Origin: Paenibacillus ehimensis NBRC 15659
GTDB taxonomy: Bacteria; Bacillota; Bacilli; Paenibacillales; NBRC-103111
Assembly: GCF_004000785.1 (NCBI RefSeq)
Contig: NZ_BILX01000042.1
Span: 1 to 54,299, forward strand
Length of the DNA stretch: 54,299 nt
Direction: 5' to 3'
In this document: piece by piece, positions 1-13,000 of the stretch
Numbering within the stretch: the first letter of the stretch is position 1
Layout of the letters: every line of letters begins with the position of its first letter
Translations under genes and position numbers: made by a program
Notes under the pieces: generated by a model
What the model was told of the DNA's origin: nothing
The model's database searches: none
The model's input: only the letters and a program-made list of their open reading frames with translations

Positions 1-3000
1 GGTCCTTGCCTAGTTGCGCGACGATGTGCTTGTAATGCCGTCCCATCCTGCTAATCGTCTCCGCTTGAAACAATTTGGTGCTGTATTCGATGCTGCATTC
101 GATCGTCCGCCCGTTTTCGTCCGCATTCAGCGTCAAATCGAACTTGGACAGACCGCTCTCCCGCGGGATTGGAGTTAACCGGAGGCCGCGGATCGCCGCT
201 TCGGCTTCATCGTCCGCATGATTCATATTGAACACGACGTCAAACAACGGGTTGCGGCTCGTATCCCGCATCACCTGCACCTTATCGAGCAGCGCTTCGA
301 ACGGATAGCTTTCGTTCTCATAGGCTTCAAGCGCGTTTCGCTTGACTTCCTCCAAAAATTGTAAATACTGTTTTTCTCCCGTCACTTGATTCCGCAGCGC
401 AAGCGTATTGACGAACATTCCCATGATGCCTTGCAAATCGGGATGCGGCCGGCCGGCCGTCGGGCTTCCGATCACGATATCTTCCTGTCCGCTGTACTTG
501 GCCAGCAAAATATAAAAGGCTGACAGCAGCACCATCTGCGTCGTGCTCCCCGTCTCCCGGGCGATGCTCCGCACTTGTTCCGCTTCCGCTTCATTCAGGG
601 AGAAGCTTACGCAGCTCCCCTCGAAGCTCTGCATGGCGGGGCGCGCAAAATCATACGGCAGCTCGAGCACAGGAATCTCGTCCTTGAATTGCTCAAGCCA
701 ATACGCCTCTTGCCGGCTCATGCTTTCCGACTGCAGGAGCTTGTTTTGCCAAGCGGCAAAATCTTTGTACTGGATGCGAAGCGGCTCCGGCTCCCCGCCG
801 TTGTACAGCTTCTCAAATTCACGCATCAGCAGCCGGACGGATACGCCGTCGCTGACGATATGATGCATATCGACCATAAGATACGTCCGCCCGCGGCTGT
901 GAACAAGCTCCGCCCGGAACAGCGGCGCCCGCCCCAAGTCGAAGGGCCGGATGAAGTCCCGGATCAGCGTGTCGATGTCCCGGTCGTTCTCTTCCCGTAT
1001 GCCCATCCGAAACTCGAGACCGTCATGAATGCTTTGCATGATGACGCCCTGCCGGTTTTCGAAGGAGGTGCGCAGCGACTCATGCCTCGAAACCAACGCC
1101 CGGAAGATCGCTTCGATGCGTTCCGCATCGAAGTCGCCTTCTACTTCGCAGACCGCCGGCATATTGTAGGCAGTGCCTTTTTCGATCTGCTGGACCATAA
1201 ACATGCGTTTCTGGGCGGAGGAGGTTTCGCACCATTCCTGCGCTTCGCACGGCTCGATCGTTTCGTACGCGCTTTCGTGTCCGAAATCCCGGCCCGCCTC
1301 GATATAGCCGCTCAGTTCCCGGATCGTCGGATGCAGAAACAAATCCTTGAGCGCCAGCTTGACGTTCATCTCCTTGTGGAGTTTGCCGATCAGAATCGTC
1401 CCTTTTAAGGAATGCCCTCCGAGATCGAAAAAATCCTCATCGATCCCGATCCGTTCGACTCTTAAGACATCGCTCCAGACGTCCGCAAGCAGCGCCTCGA
1501 TTTCATTTCTTGGAGCTGCATATTCCTCCCCCCGCGATCCGCGCAGATCCGGCTCCGGCAAAGCTCTCCGGTTTATTTTTCCATTGGGCGTCAGCGGCAT
1601 GCGGTCGAGCCGGATCACGTGCGCGGGCACCATAGAATCGGGCAAGCTCTTTTTTAACCAGGCTTTGACGGCAGACGCAGACACACCCGGATTTCCTGTA
1701 AAATAAGCGGTTAAATCATTCTCCTGCTGTTCGTTCTTCCGGACCAGCACAACAGCCTCCCGCACATCCGGGTGGGCCAGCAGCCGGTTCTCGATCTCCC
1801 GAAGCTCGACGCGAATCCCTCTGACCTTCACTTGATTATCGATTCTTCCCAGAAACTGAATGTTCCCGTCCGGCAGCCATTTCGCCCAATCGCCTGTTTT
1901 GTACATTTTTTTCCCGGGCTCAAAAGGACTGTCGATAAACTTCTCGCGCGTCAGCTCCGGCTGCTTCCAATACCCCCGGGCCAACCGGTCCCCGCCGATG
2001 CACAGTTCGCCGGGCACGCCGATCGGAACGAGGTCGTGATGCTTATCGACGATAAATACTTTCGTATTCGGGATCGGCTTCCCGATCGGGATGCCGCCGC
2101 TGCCGCCCGGCTGAACTTGTCTCAGAATCGTGGTGTCTACGGTGTTTTCGGAAGGCCCGTACCGGTTGATGATTTCAATATCCGGATTGAGCTGCCGCGT
2201 AACCTCGACCGCTTTGACCGGCAGCTCTTCGCCGACCAGCGTGACAGCCTTAAGGTGCTTGGTATCTTCCGCACGCAAGTATTCCAATATCGTCAAATAG
2301 ATCGCCGGCACGCTCGTATAATAGGTCACTGCGCCACGCTTCAGATATTCGGCGATCCGATACGGATTCGCCGATTCCTCGTCGCTCGTCAAAATGACGC
2401 TGCTTCCGGAAATCAAAGGGGTGAACAAGGCGGTGACAAACCCGTCAAAAGCGTAGTTCGTCGTAACCAGCGTGACATCGTCGGCTGTAAAGCCATACTC
2501 CTGCCGCTCCCAGAGCATCGTCATGCTCAGCGTGCGGTGCTCGACCATCACGCCTTTGGGAGTTCCTGTCGTCCCCGAAGTATAGACAACGTAGGCCAAA
2601 TGATGGGGGTTTGCGACAACGTCCAGCTTGCCCCCATCTCCTGCAAACAGACTCGGGTCAGCGGCATCCAGCAGCGTTCCGCCGAAGGAAATGCCGCCCG
2701 CCAGGCTGCGGGTCGATAGCAGCAGCTGCGCTCCCGTCTCCTGGAGGATGAACTCAATCCGCTCCTTCGGATGCTTCGGATCGATCGGCACATAAGCGCC
2801 GCCGGCTTTCAAAATGCCAAGCAGCCCGACGGCCAGCTCCGCCGACCGTTCCAGCAGCACGCCGACGATCGCTTCCGGTTTAACCCCGTTAGCCCGCAGC
2901 ACCCTTGCCAAAGCATTGGATTGTTCGTTTAACTCCCGGTACGTGAGCTGCCGGTCTCCAAACCGTAAAGCTATACGATCCGGCGTTGTCTCGGCCTGTG

Positions 3001-3829
3001 ATTCGAACAGCTCCGGCAGCGTGTTCTTTTGTTCGCTGTATTCCACCTCCGCAGGATTAAAATCGACAAGGATTCGATTCGTTTCTTCTTCATGAACAAG
3101 CCGAATCCGAGCGATGCTTTGATCCGGAGCGGTTATCATTTGGCGGGCGATTTCAACATATTTGGCCGCAAACAGCCGGATCGTCCCGGCCTCAAATAAG
3201 CCGGCGTTATAGACGAAGTCGGCTTCGATGGAGCCGTCTTCGTCCTTATGGATGCATAAAGCGAGTTCATTTTTGCCGGAGCTGCAAATGTAGTCGATAT
3301 CGTCGCGGACATGCAGACGATTCATCGTCAGACTGACGGGGGTCAGATCCATGACCGTTTCGCATACATGAGCCTGCCGCAGGATATGTTCCACATCGGC
3401 ATACTGGTTCTCGTAAGCGTCCAGCAGGCGCCGCTGCGTCTCTTTGAGCAGTTGCTTCACGGTCAGCTCCCCGCGCAGGCTCGTTTTCAAGGGCAGCACC
3501 TTCGGGCCAAACGTTTGCTGCTTGCCTTTGCCCGAAGCGTACGCCGGAACGCCAATGATTCGTTCATCATGGCCCGTGTACTTGTACAGCGCAATATCCA
3601 AGGCCGCCAAGAAAACCACATACAGCAGCAGGTCATTGTTTTTCGTAACGGAGTTTAATTGGTGAGCCAGCCCTTCCTCCAAGGAAACAGCCAGGCTTTC
3701 GCGTTGATAGGCATGGCTGAGGAAACCATCGTAGCGTATGCCGGTTCTATCGATTTCGTCCAAAGCTAAGCTTGTCCAGTACGTACCGGAGCCTGCTGCA
3801 TCGTCATAGATAAGGCCGTTGTTTTCCAT
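1..3829 (-). CDS. NRPS, partial: C-lobe/A/PCP/C (runs off left edge)
   Basis: First 1276 codons of an NRPS that continues past position 1. It starts at ATG 3827-3829 with GGAGG (3836-3840) six bases upstream, only 26 bp after the stop of the preceding NRPS, so it is the next gene of the same operon. Residues about 1-255 match only the C-terminal lobe of a condensation domain and contain no HHxxxDG. An adenylation domain follows (about 258-760; YTSGTTGTPKG, NGKINR), then a PCP (LGGHSLK, around residue 803) and an LCL-type condensation domain with HHIVSDG at about residue 985, cut by the window edge. The pocket residues read as DGTTTVRVDK, which I cannot assign to a substrate. In order, this module adds the residue after the Gly of the 3856-16875 protein. 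The gene is certain; its substrate is unknown. Confidence 0.95.
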   Translation of the reverse strand, partial: MENNGLIYDDAAGSGTYWTSLALDEIDRTGIRYDGFLSHAYQRESLAVSLEEGLAHQLNSVTKNNDLLLYVVFLAALDIALYKYTGHDERIIGVPAYASGKGKQQTFGPKVLPLKTSLRGELTVKQLLKETQRRLLDAYENQYADVEHILRQAHVCETVMDLTPVSLTMNRLHVRDDIDYICSSGKNELALCIHKDEDGSIEADFVYNAGLFEAGTIRLFAAKYVEIARQMITAPDQSIARIRLVHEEETNRILVDFNPAEVEYSEQKNTLPELFESQAETTPDRIALRFGDRQLTYRELNEQSNALARVLRANGVKPEAIVGVLLERSAELAVGLLGILKAGGAYVPIDPKHPKERIEFILQETGAQLLLSTRSLAGGISFGGTLLDAADPSLFAGDGGKLDVVANPHHLAYVVYTSGTTGTPKGVMVEHRTLSMTMLWERQEYGFTADDVTLVTTNYAFDGFVTALFTPLISGSSVILTSDEESANPYRIAEYLKRGAVTYYTSVPAIYLTILEYLRAEDTKHLKAVTLVGEELPVKAVEVTRQLNPDIEIINRYGPSENTVDTTILRQVQPGGSGGIPIGKPIPNTKVFIVDKHHDLVPIGVPGELCIGGDRLARGYWKQPELTREKFIDSPFEPGKKMYKTGDWAKWLPDGNIQFLGRIDNQVKVRGIRVELREIENRLLAHPDVREAVVLVRKNEQQENDLTAYFTGNPGVSASAVKAWLKKSLPDSMVPAHVIRLDRMPLTPNGKINRRALPEPDLRGSRGEEYAAPRNEIEALLADVWSDVLRVERIGIDEDFFDLGGHSLKGTILIGKLHKEMNVKLALKDLFLHPTIRELSGYIEAGRDFGHESAYETIEPCEAQEWCETSSAQKRMFMVQQIEKGTAYNMPAVCEVEGDFDAERIEAIFRALVSRHESLRTSFENRQGVIMQSIHDGLEFRMGIREENDRDIDTLIRDFIRPFDLGRAPLFRAELVHSRGRTYLMVDMHHIVSDGVSVRLLMREFEKLYNGGEPEPLRIQYKDFAAWQNKLLQSESMSRQEAYWLEQFKDEIPVLELPYDFARPAMQSFEGSCVSFSLNEAEAEQVRSIARETGSTTQMVLLSAFYILLAKYSGQEDIVIGSPTAGRPHPDLQGIMGMFVNTLALRNQVTGEKQYLQFLEEVKRNALEAYENESYPFEALLDKVQVMRDTSRNPLFDVVFNMNHADDEAEAAIRGLRLTPIPRESGLSKFDLTLNADENGRTIECSIEYSTKLFQAETISRMGRHYKHIVAQLGKD
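3070..3829 (-). other. Orphan C-domain C-lobe at NRPS N-terminus
   Basis: The first ~250 residues of the partial NRPS align with the half of a condensation domain that follows HHxxxDG: the YW opening, the ALYKYTG region equivalent to LLSKYSG, and the NQYADVEHIL region equivalent to NQSYPLEELI. The N-terminal lobe and the catalytic His are absent. The preceding protein already ends in a complete C domain, so this half domain is redundant for catalysis. A docking or scaffold role is inferred. Confidence 0.75.
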
Positions 3830-3855
3830 GTCAAACCTCCGTCCCCTCAATCGTC

Positions 3856-6800
3856 TTAAAAATCAAACTCGGCGCTCCTCAAGCTGTGGACCTCCGCTTT
3901 TTCTTGTAAAATATAGGCTTCCTCCTCTTCGCTTAAACGGCAAAGCTCATGAATCGTTTGAAGAGGATCGGTACATATCCTGCCGATGATATACATCAAA
4001 TCGACAATCGCCCGCTCGATCGTTTGCCGCTTGAACAGCTGTGTGGAGTAGGTAAAATTCAGCTCGATATTATTGTGGGTTTCGTAACCGGATAACGTTA
4101 CATCCGCCCGGGTTAAGCCGCTGTCCAACGGAACGGGCTTGAAAAGCAGACCATCCATTTCCGAACCGGTGCCATAGTCAATATTGTTCATATGAAAGAT
4201 GGCATCGAATAACGGATTGCGGCTCTTATCCCGCCGGACATTCACCTTTTCGATCAGTTGCTCCAGCGGATAGCTCTGATGGTCATAGGCGCGAAGCGAG
4301 TTTTGTTTGACTTCTTGCAAAAACGCGCTGTACGTCTTCCCGCTCTGCGGCCGGTTCCGCAAGGCCAGCGTGTTCACAAACATGCCCACCATCGATTGCA
4401 GATCGGCGTGCGGCCGCCCGGCGATCGGCAGTCCGACCACAATGTCCTCCTGCCCGCTGTACTTGGACAGCAGTATCGTAAAGGCCGACAACAGCACCAT
4501 CGGCATCGTCGCTTCCTGCTCCTTCGCCATCGACCGAAGCCGAACGGTCGCTTCCTCCCCGAGCGCGAAGTGCAGCGCCTCTCCCTCGAAGCTTTGCATG
4601 GCCGGTCTTTCGTAATCGTATGGCAGCGTCAGCACCGGCACGCCATCCTCGAACTGGCTTACCCAATACGCCTCCAGCTTTTCCATGGCGCCTTCCCGCA
4701 GCTGCTTGTTTTGCCATGCGGCAAAATCTTTGTACTGAATCCGCAGCGGCTCCAGCGCTTCGCCATTGTAGAGCCGGACAAATTCCTTGAACAGAATGCT
4801 GATGGACACGCCGTCCGAGACGATATGGTGCATGTCGATCAACAAATACGTCTTCCCTTCGCTCTCGGCCAGCTCCGCCCGGAAGAGCGGCGCGCGCTCC
4901 AACTCGAACGGACGCACAAATTCGGCGGCGATCGTATGAATATCCGTCCGGCTTCTCCGTCTGAAGGTCATCGCGAATGCCGCATCGGAATCGATCCTCT
5001 GCACGATATCCCCGTCCACCGCAGCGAAGGAGGTACGCAGCGCCTCGTGCCGTTGCACAAGCCGCTTCAGCGCCGACTCGATCCGCTCCGCATCCGGCGC
5101 CCCTTCCAGCTCGAATACGCCGGGCATGTTGTAGGCCGTGCTCTGCCGGTCCAGCTGCTGCACCGCGTACATCCGTTTTTGCGCCGAGGACGCTTCGTAC
5201 CACGCTTGCTCTCCGCACGGCTGGATGGCCTCATACGCCTGTACGGCGCTGCCTGCGATATAACCGGCCAGCTCTTGAATCGTCGGCCTCCGGAACAGCT
5301 CCCGCAGCGGCACGTCGACCTGAAGCCGCTTATGGATTTCGCCCATCACGATCGTCGCTTTGAGCGAATGGCCGCCCAAGTCGAAGAAATTGTCGTGAAT
5401 GCCAATTTTGCCGACACCCAGCACGCCGCTCCATATGCTCGCCAGCGTCTCTTCGATGCCGTTTCGCGGCGCCTCATAATAGCCGCTGACGACCAGCCCG
5501 CTTTCGTCCGGTACAGGCAGCGCCTTCCGGTTTACCTTCCCGTTGCTCGTGAGCGGGATGCGCTCCAGCTGGACGAGATAAGAAGGAAGCATGTACTCCG
5601 GCAGGGTTTCTTTCAAGCGCTGCCTTAGCTTCGCTTTATCGATGTCGGCCCCTTCGTGGCCGACAACGTAAGCGCACAAATAGCTTTGCTTCCGCTCGTC
5701 CTCTCTGGCGACGACGACCGCTTCCTTGACCGATTCGCACTCGGTCAATCGGGCTTCGATCTCCCCCAGCTCGATGCGGTAGCCTCTGATTTTCACCTGA
5801 TTGTCCATCCGGCCCAAAAATTCGATCTCGCCCTGCGGCAGCCAGCGGGCTAAATCGCCGGTTGTGTACATCCGCGTTCCGGCGGCGAACGGGTTCTCCA
5901 CGAATTTCTCGGCCGTCAGCTCCGGCCGATGGAAATACCCCCTCGCAACGCCGTCGCCTGCGATACATAATTGTCCCGGCACGCCGATGGGAACGAGCTG
6001 ATGATAGGCGTCCACGATATAAACTTGCGTATTGCCGATCGGCTTCCCGATGGTCCCCCCGGCCGATTCGCCCCGCATGCGCTTCGCGGCGGACCAGATC
6101 GTCGTTTCCGTCGGGCCGTACACGTTGTACAGGTTCAGCCCCTCATAGCCTTGGAGCTGGTTCCCCAGCGCAGCAGGCAGCTCCTCGCCCCCGACGAGCA
6201 CCGTGTCCAGCTTGCCCAGAGCATGCCGGAACGCCGCATGCTCCAGCAGCAGCTTCAGGCGCGACGGCGTGCTCTGCATCGCTTCGATTCCGTGCCGCTC
6301 GATCAACGCCGCCAGCAGCGCGCCGTCGGTGCCTTCTTCTTCGCTCGCCACGACGACCTTCATCCCGCGCGTCAACGGAAGCAGCGTTTCCAGACCGAAG
6401 ATGTCGAAGGAAATCGTCGTGATGCACAGCAAGCTCCCGCACGAGGTCAGCTCCGTTTCCTTCGCCATCGCATGAATGAAATTGTTGACCTGCCGATGCT
6501 CGACCATGACGCCTTTCGGGTTGCCCGTCGAACCGGACGTATAGATGACATATGCCAAATCGCCGTACGTATTTACGAGCTCCAAATTGCCGGATTCGCC
6601 GCTGTAAAGCTCCTCGTCGGTGATGTCGATAACGGTCCTGCGAAACGCTACCGTATCGGCCAGCTTGGCGGATGTCGCCAGTATCCCAAGCTTCGCATCC
6701 TCCAGCATGTACTCGATCCGTTCCTTCGGATGCTTCGGATCGATCGGCAGGTAGGCGCCCCCGGCCTTCAAAATGCCAAGAAGCCCGACGATCATCTCCA

Positions 6801-7020
6801 AAGAGCGGTCGACCATGAGTCCGACAATCGTATCCGCCCCGACCCCTTGGCCGCGCAGCACACGGGCCAATTGATTGGACTTTTCATTCAGCTCCCGATA
6901 CGTGAAGGACCGGTCCCCGAACGCAACGGCGACCCGATCCGGCCGCTCTTCCGCCTGCGCCTCGAACAATTGCTGGAGCGTCCTCTCCTGCGGATATTCC
7001 ATTTTCGTCGCATTGAACGC
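3856..7020 (-). repeat. Duplicated A(Gly)-PCP-C cassette, copy 1
   Basis: The last ~1055 codons of this NRPS (from FNATKMEYP to the stop) are closely similar, and equal in length by eye, to the last ~1055 codons of the neighbouring giant NRPS (16986-20150). The similarity covers the same Gly code, the linker beginning YEAI-PCGEQAWYEASS and the complete C-terminal condensation domain. This points to an intragenic duplication that produced two proteins with the same C-terminal architecture. Percent identity was not computed. Confidence 0.7.
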
Positions 7021-10000
7021 ATCCAGCAGCAGCCGCTTTTCGTCCTCGGTCGTCATATCGATCTGCGAAACCTTCACTTCGCAGTTCCCGGCAACGGCTC
7101 CAATAATTTGCTGAAAATGGCGCATGACCTTCGTCGCGCTTTGCCGATCGTACGTCTGTTCATTGTAAGAAAACATGATCTTCAGCTCGTCGCCCGGGAA
7201 CACCATCACATCCAAATCATAATTCGTCTGCTCATGCACGGTGACCTCGTTCAACGTAAAGCCCAGCTCGGGCTCATGCGAGCCTTGAACCCGATCTTCC
7301 ACATAATAGTTTTGAAAAATCACGATATGATTGACTAATTGCTGCCTCACTTCCGACATGGACTGAATGTCCGCCAGCGGGTAGTAATCGTACGGAGCCG
7401 ATTCGAGCGAATCGTTCTGCATGTCTTTTAACAGATCGATAAATCGGGTGTTCCGATCGCTTCTCACCCGTATGGGGATCGTATTGATAAACAGTCCGAC
7501 CATCTCTTCGATGCCTTCCACATCGGCGTTCCGGCCGGAAACGACGGAGCCGAAAACGACGTCTTCCGCATTGACATACTTTTGGAGCAAAATCCCCCAT
7601 ACGGCCTGGATGATCGTATTCATCGTCACCTGCGCTTCTTTGCCGATGCCCGCAAGCGCCTCCGTCATCGCCCTCTCCACGGTAAACGTCAGCTTTGCTC
7701 GCTTGAACTCCCCGCCTTTAGCTTTAAAATTGCCGGGCAGCCGGGCGACCGTATCGTAGCCGGCCACGTAGTCCTGCCAATAGTGCCGCGCTTTGTTTTT
7801 AGGCTGCTGCTGCAACCACCGGATATAGTCCCGATAACGCGCCGGTTCCTGCAAAGCGATTTTCCGTCCGTTCCGCAGCGAGCCGTAAATCGCGAAGAAA
7901 TCCCGGATCACGATGCCGCTGCACCAGCCGTCCATTAAAATATGGTGCGAGCTCCAAATGACTTTGTAGCGTTCCCGGCCAAGCTTGAGTACGGACAAGC
8001 GGATTAAGCTGTCCTCGCTAAGCGTGAAGCCCCGCTTCCGGTCGTCCGCTTCAAAGGCTGCGATACGCCAAGCCCGTTGCTCCTCTCCCAACCCGCTGAG
8101 GTCCTCGTAATGGAAGTCCGTCGCCCGGCCTTCGAGTATCATTTGCTTGGGCGATTTCAAATTCTCGTGAACGATAACCGTTCTTAAAATGTCGTATCGC
8201 TCGAAGAGCCGACGGAAGCTCGCTTCGAACAGCGCGATATCCAGCTCGCCTTCGCTTACAAACGACGTTTGTTCAAAATAAGCGCCGGAGTCCTGATCCA
8301 GCAAGGAGTGGAACAGCATGCCTTCCTGCATCGGGGTGAGCGGGTAAATATCTTTTATTTTGAATTTCCGCTCTTGTTCATAGCTCGCTTTCAACGCTTC
8401 CAGCTCTTCGAGGTCCAAATCGCCTGCCGAATAGTCCGAAGGTGTCGGCTCGACGGAAGGCCGGCTTCGACAATGCTCCACAATGGCCAGCAGGCTGCGT
8501 TTGTACAACGCCGCGACGGCTTCCATCGTGCTTTCGTTATATTTGCCGCTGTTATACCGGATCGTGATTTCGAGGCGCCGGTTTGTGATGATTCCGCTTA
8601 TATCGATGTCAAACTCCTGCTCCCCTTCCGGACTGACCGAAGGGCCGGCGGATAAAGGGGACATTTCAAAAATGCTGTTGACGAACGCCTCGTCGAACTG
8701 CCCCAAGTAGTTGAAATTGATCCGGGGCCTCACCTTATTCCAAATCCGCGCTTCTCCTAAATATTTCAAAATGCCGTAGCCGATTCCTTTATGAGGAACC
8801 TGCCTCAAGGTTTCTTTGACACTCTTGATCGAATAAGAAAGCGGACGGTCTTTCCGCACCGGGAGAAGGACCGGATAATACGTCGTGAACCAGCCTACGG
8901 TCCGGGTAATATCGATATCCCCCTCCAGCTTCTCCCTGCCATGGCCCTCCAGATTCACAAGCACCTGCTCCCCGGCCGTCCATTCCCCGATGGCGAGTCC
9001 CAGCGCCGTTAGCAGGATGTCGTTGATTTCGGTACGGTAGGCTCGATTCGTGTCCTTCAGCAAATGCTCCGTTTCTTCCTTGCTGAACGTCGCGCTCACG
9101 CTTTGAACATGTTTAAGCTTGCAGCTGTCCTCCGCGTCCTTCCGGTCCGCAGGCAAGACGGGGAGTTCGGCTTTGTCGAGACGGTCCCAATACGCAAACT
9201 CCCGCTGCAGCCGTTCGCTTGCCGCTTGCTTCCGCAAATAAGCGGCCCACTCTTGGAAGGAATTCGTTTTGCTCTGGAACACGATCGGATCTCCGTTCAA
9301 CGCCTGTTGGCAGCCCAAGGCGAAGTCCTCCAGCAAAATTCGCCAAGACACCCCATCGACAACCAAATGATGGATGGCTATCAATAGGTGGTCCCCGTCA
9401 GCCGCTTTAAACAATCCCAATTTCACCAGCGGACCCTTCTCCAGATCGATGCTGCTTTGAATCAGGGCGCACTGCTCCTGAATCGTGTCCGGATCGTCAG
9501 GTCCTGGACGATAATCGATTACGGTCAAATCGAACAGCGCCCCTTCGGCAGCCCGGTTCACCTGGACGATCCGGTTGTTTTGTTTGCGGTAAACCATCCT
9601 CAGCGCATCGTGGTGGATCACGATGCGTTCAAACACTTGGCGGACGATACCCTCCTGAAATCCTTGACGGCTGTACAGCATGACCGCCTGGTTCCAATGA
9701 TGCGGGTCGGTAAAGCCTTGCTCGAAAAACATCGTTTGGATCGGCGTAAGCCCGACTTCTCCGGTAACCGCCGCTTGCTCGATGCGGTTTTCATTTTGCG
9801 TTATTCTACGGCTTATTTCCCTTACGCTGCCGCCTTGAAACAGCTCCTTGATCTCCAGGCGGTATCCATGCTTTTGCAGCTTGGAGACGATGCGGATCGC
9901 TTTGATCGAATCTCCGCCAAGCTCGAAGAAGTTGTCGCCGACGCCCACCCGGCTTACGCCGAGCACTTCGCGCCACACCTCGGCCAGCCTCGCCTCCGCC

Positions 10001-13000
10001 TCGGTTCCCGGCGCCTCGTATTCGCCCGCCCCTCCCTCGAGATCCGGCTCCGGCAGCGCACGGCGGTCCACCTTGCCGTTGCCCGTTAGCGGCATCCGCT
10101 CCAGCAGCGTGAAATACGAAGGCACCATGTAGTGCGGCAGACTCTCCCTCAAGCGGCTCCTGATTTCGGTTAGCGCGGCTTTGTCCGGTCCGACGAGATA
10201 CGCCGCCAAAACGGTCTCCCGCTCCCGGATTTCCTTCGCCAGAACGACCGCTTCCTTGACGGCCGGATGGCCGAGCAGCTTCGCCTCGATTTCTCCCGGC
10301 TCGATTCGGAAGCCGCGCACCTTGACCTGATCGTCGATCCGGCCCAAAAATTCAACGGTTCCGTCCGGCAGCCAGCGGGCCAAGTCTCCTGTCCGGTACA
10401 TCCGCTCGCCCGGCGCGAACGGGTTGTCTACGAACTTCTCCGCGGTCAGCTCCGGACGGCGAAGATAGCCTCTCGCCACCCCGCGCCCGCCGATATACAG
10501 CTCGCCGGTCACGCCAATCGGCTGAACCGCCATCGTCCCGCTTAAAATGTACAGCTTGACGCCCGGCAGCGGCTTGCCGATCGGCAAGCTCCGGTATTCG
10601 CGCGGCGCTTGCCCCTCCGTTTGCTCAAAATAACTGGCATCGATGCACGCCTCCGTCACTCCGTAGCTGTTAATAATTCTCATGTCTGCGCCGAAGCGGT
10701 CGTTCAATTGGCGGAACTCACCTGCAGGCCATTGATCCGAGCCGACGATCAGCGTCCGCATAAAGCTCATATCCCACCCGTGCTCAAACGCGTCGTTCAT
10801 CAGAGGAAGGACGAGGGCCGGGGTGGATTCGAAAATGGTAACCCGATGCTCCCGCATTAGCCCGTAAATGGCCGCAGGATCCAGCCTGGCGTCGCCCGGG
10901 CACAGGATGAGCTCCCCGCCGTTCAGCAGCGCCCGCACCAGATCGCCGGTAAACACGTCGAACGAAAAGCTTGCCCATTGCAGCAGCCGAACGCGCTCCT
11001 CCAGGCGGTACTCCCGCCTCCACGCCTCGGACAGGGCAGCCACCTGCCGATGCTCGACCATGACGCCCTTGGGCTTTCCCGTTGTGCCCGACGTATAAAT
11101 CACGTACGCCAAATGATTCGGCTCCGCCGCAGGCTCCAGGTTCGCTCCATCCGCATCGTAAGCCTCAGCGTCGTCCAACGCCACGATGTTACCCGCATAA
11201 CCCGTCCGTTCCTGCAAGCGGCGATGACTCAGCACAAGGAGCTGCGCTCCCGAATCGTCCAGCATATATCGGATGCGCTCCCCGGGGTAATCCGGATCAA
11301 TCGGGACGTACGCGCCGCCCGCTTTCAATATCCCGAGAATCCCGACAACCATCTCCAGCGAGCGCTCCGCCATAATGCCAACCAAGCCGTCAGGGCGCAC
11401 GCCTTCGGCCCGCAAGGTACGGGCGAGCCGGTTGGCCTGTTCGTTCAGCTCGCGGTACGTGAGCCGTTCAGCCCGGTACACCACGGCCGCGTGGTCCGGC
11501 GTGCGCTCCGCCTGTTCCTCAAACAAGCGATGGATCGTCTTCACCCGCGGAACGTCCGCCAACGTGACGTTAAAATCGTACAAAATCCGGCGCTTCTCTT
11601 CCGGCGTAATCATCTCGATCTGCGACACCGGAATTTCTGCATTCGCGACGACCGTCCCGATGACCTGCTCCAAATGGCGCTGCACGCCGGCAGCGCACTC
11701 CGCATCGTATACATGCTCGTTGTACGCAAGCAGAATTCTCAGCTCGTCGCCGGGAACGATCGTCACGTCAAGGTCATAGTTGTTTTGCTCGTAGAGCGTC
11801 GCATCCGTCACTTTCAACTCCGGATTCGTATTCCAGCGGATCATTGCATCGTCGACATAATAATTTTGGAAGGTCACAATATGATTGACCAGCTTCCGCT
11901 TGACCTTCGACAGCGCTTGAATGTCCGCGAGCGGAAAATAATCGTATTTTCCGGATTCCAGCGCCTCCTGCTGCATTCGCTGCAGCAAATCGACAAACCG
12001 GGTGCTCTTATCGGTTCTCACCCGCACGGGGATTGTGTTGATGAACAGCCCGACCATCTCGTCGAGCCGGTCCACATCGGCGTTCCGTCCCGAGACGACG
12101 GTCCCGAACACGACATCCTCCGCATGAACGTATTTTTGCAGCAGTACACCCCAAACGGCTTGGATGACGGTATTCATCGTCACCTGCGCCTTTTTGCCGA
12201 TCGTTGTCAATGCTTCCGTCCATGCCTGGTTTAGCGTAAATACGAGCTGGCCCTTTTTGTAGGCTTTACCTTCCGGTGCAGCGTTGCCGGGAATTTGCGC
12301 TACCGTCTCGTAGCCTTCCACATACCGTTCCCAGTACCGGGCCGCCTTGCTTTTGGACTGCCGCTGCAGCCACTCGATATACCGCGAGTAAGGTACCGGC
12401 GCTTCCAATGCCGGCTCTTGCTGATCCAGGAGAGAGTAGTAAATCGTGAAGAAATCGTTCATGACAATGCCGCCGCACCAGCCGTCCATTAAAATATGGT
12501 GCCAGCTCCAGACGATCCGGCACCGCGTTCCGCTCAGCCGGAATACGGTCAAACGGATCAAGGGATCTTCGCTAAGACGGAATCCTGCGGTACGATCTGC
12601 AGTTTCAAAGGCCGCGACATAATCCGCACACTTCCCTTCCGGCCATGCGCTCAAATCCTTATAACGGAACCTTGCCTGCCGACCTTCGAGTATGATTTGC
12701 TTCGGCGTCCTCAAGCTTTCATGAACGACGGCCGCTTTTAAAATATCGTACCGCTGAACGAGCCGCCGGAAGCTTTCTTCAAACAGCGCGATGTCGGGCA
12801 AGCCTTCGACCGTAAACGCTCTTTGTTCAAAATAGGCGCTGGATTCCCCATCCATCAGCGAATGGAACAGCATGCCCTCCTGCATCGGCGTGAGCGGGTA
12901 TATTTCATTGATTTGAAGCTGCATACCGCTTTCATATTTCGTTTTCAGCGCATCCAGCTCTTCCAGCTCCAGATCGCCCGCCATGTAATCGGAAGGCGTT

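Noticed and set aside
10050..11580. 2,4-diaminobutyrate (polymyxin-type) instead of ornithine for the DVGEIGSIDK pocket
   Set aside because: Polymyxin Dab pockets read DVGEISSIDK; the Gly at position 301 here matches the Orn domains of gramicidin S and bacitracin. Dab is not fully excluded.
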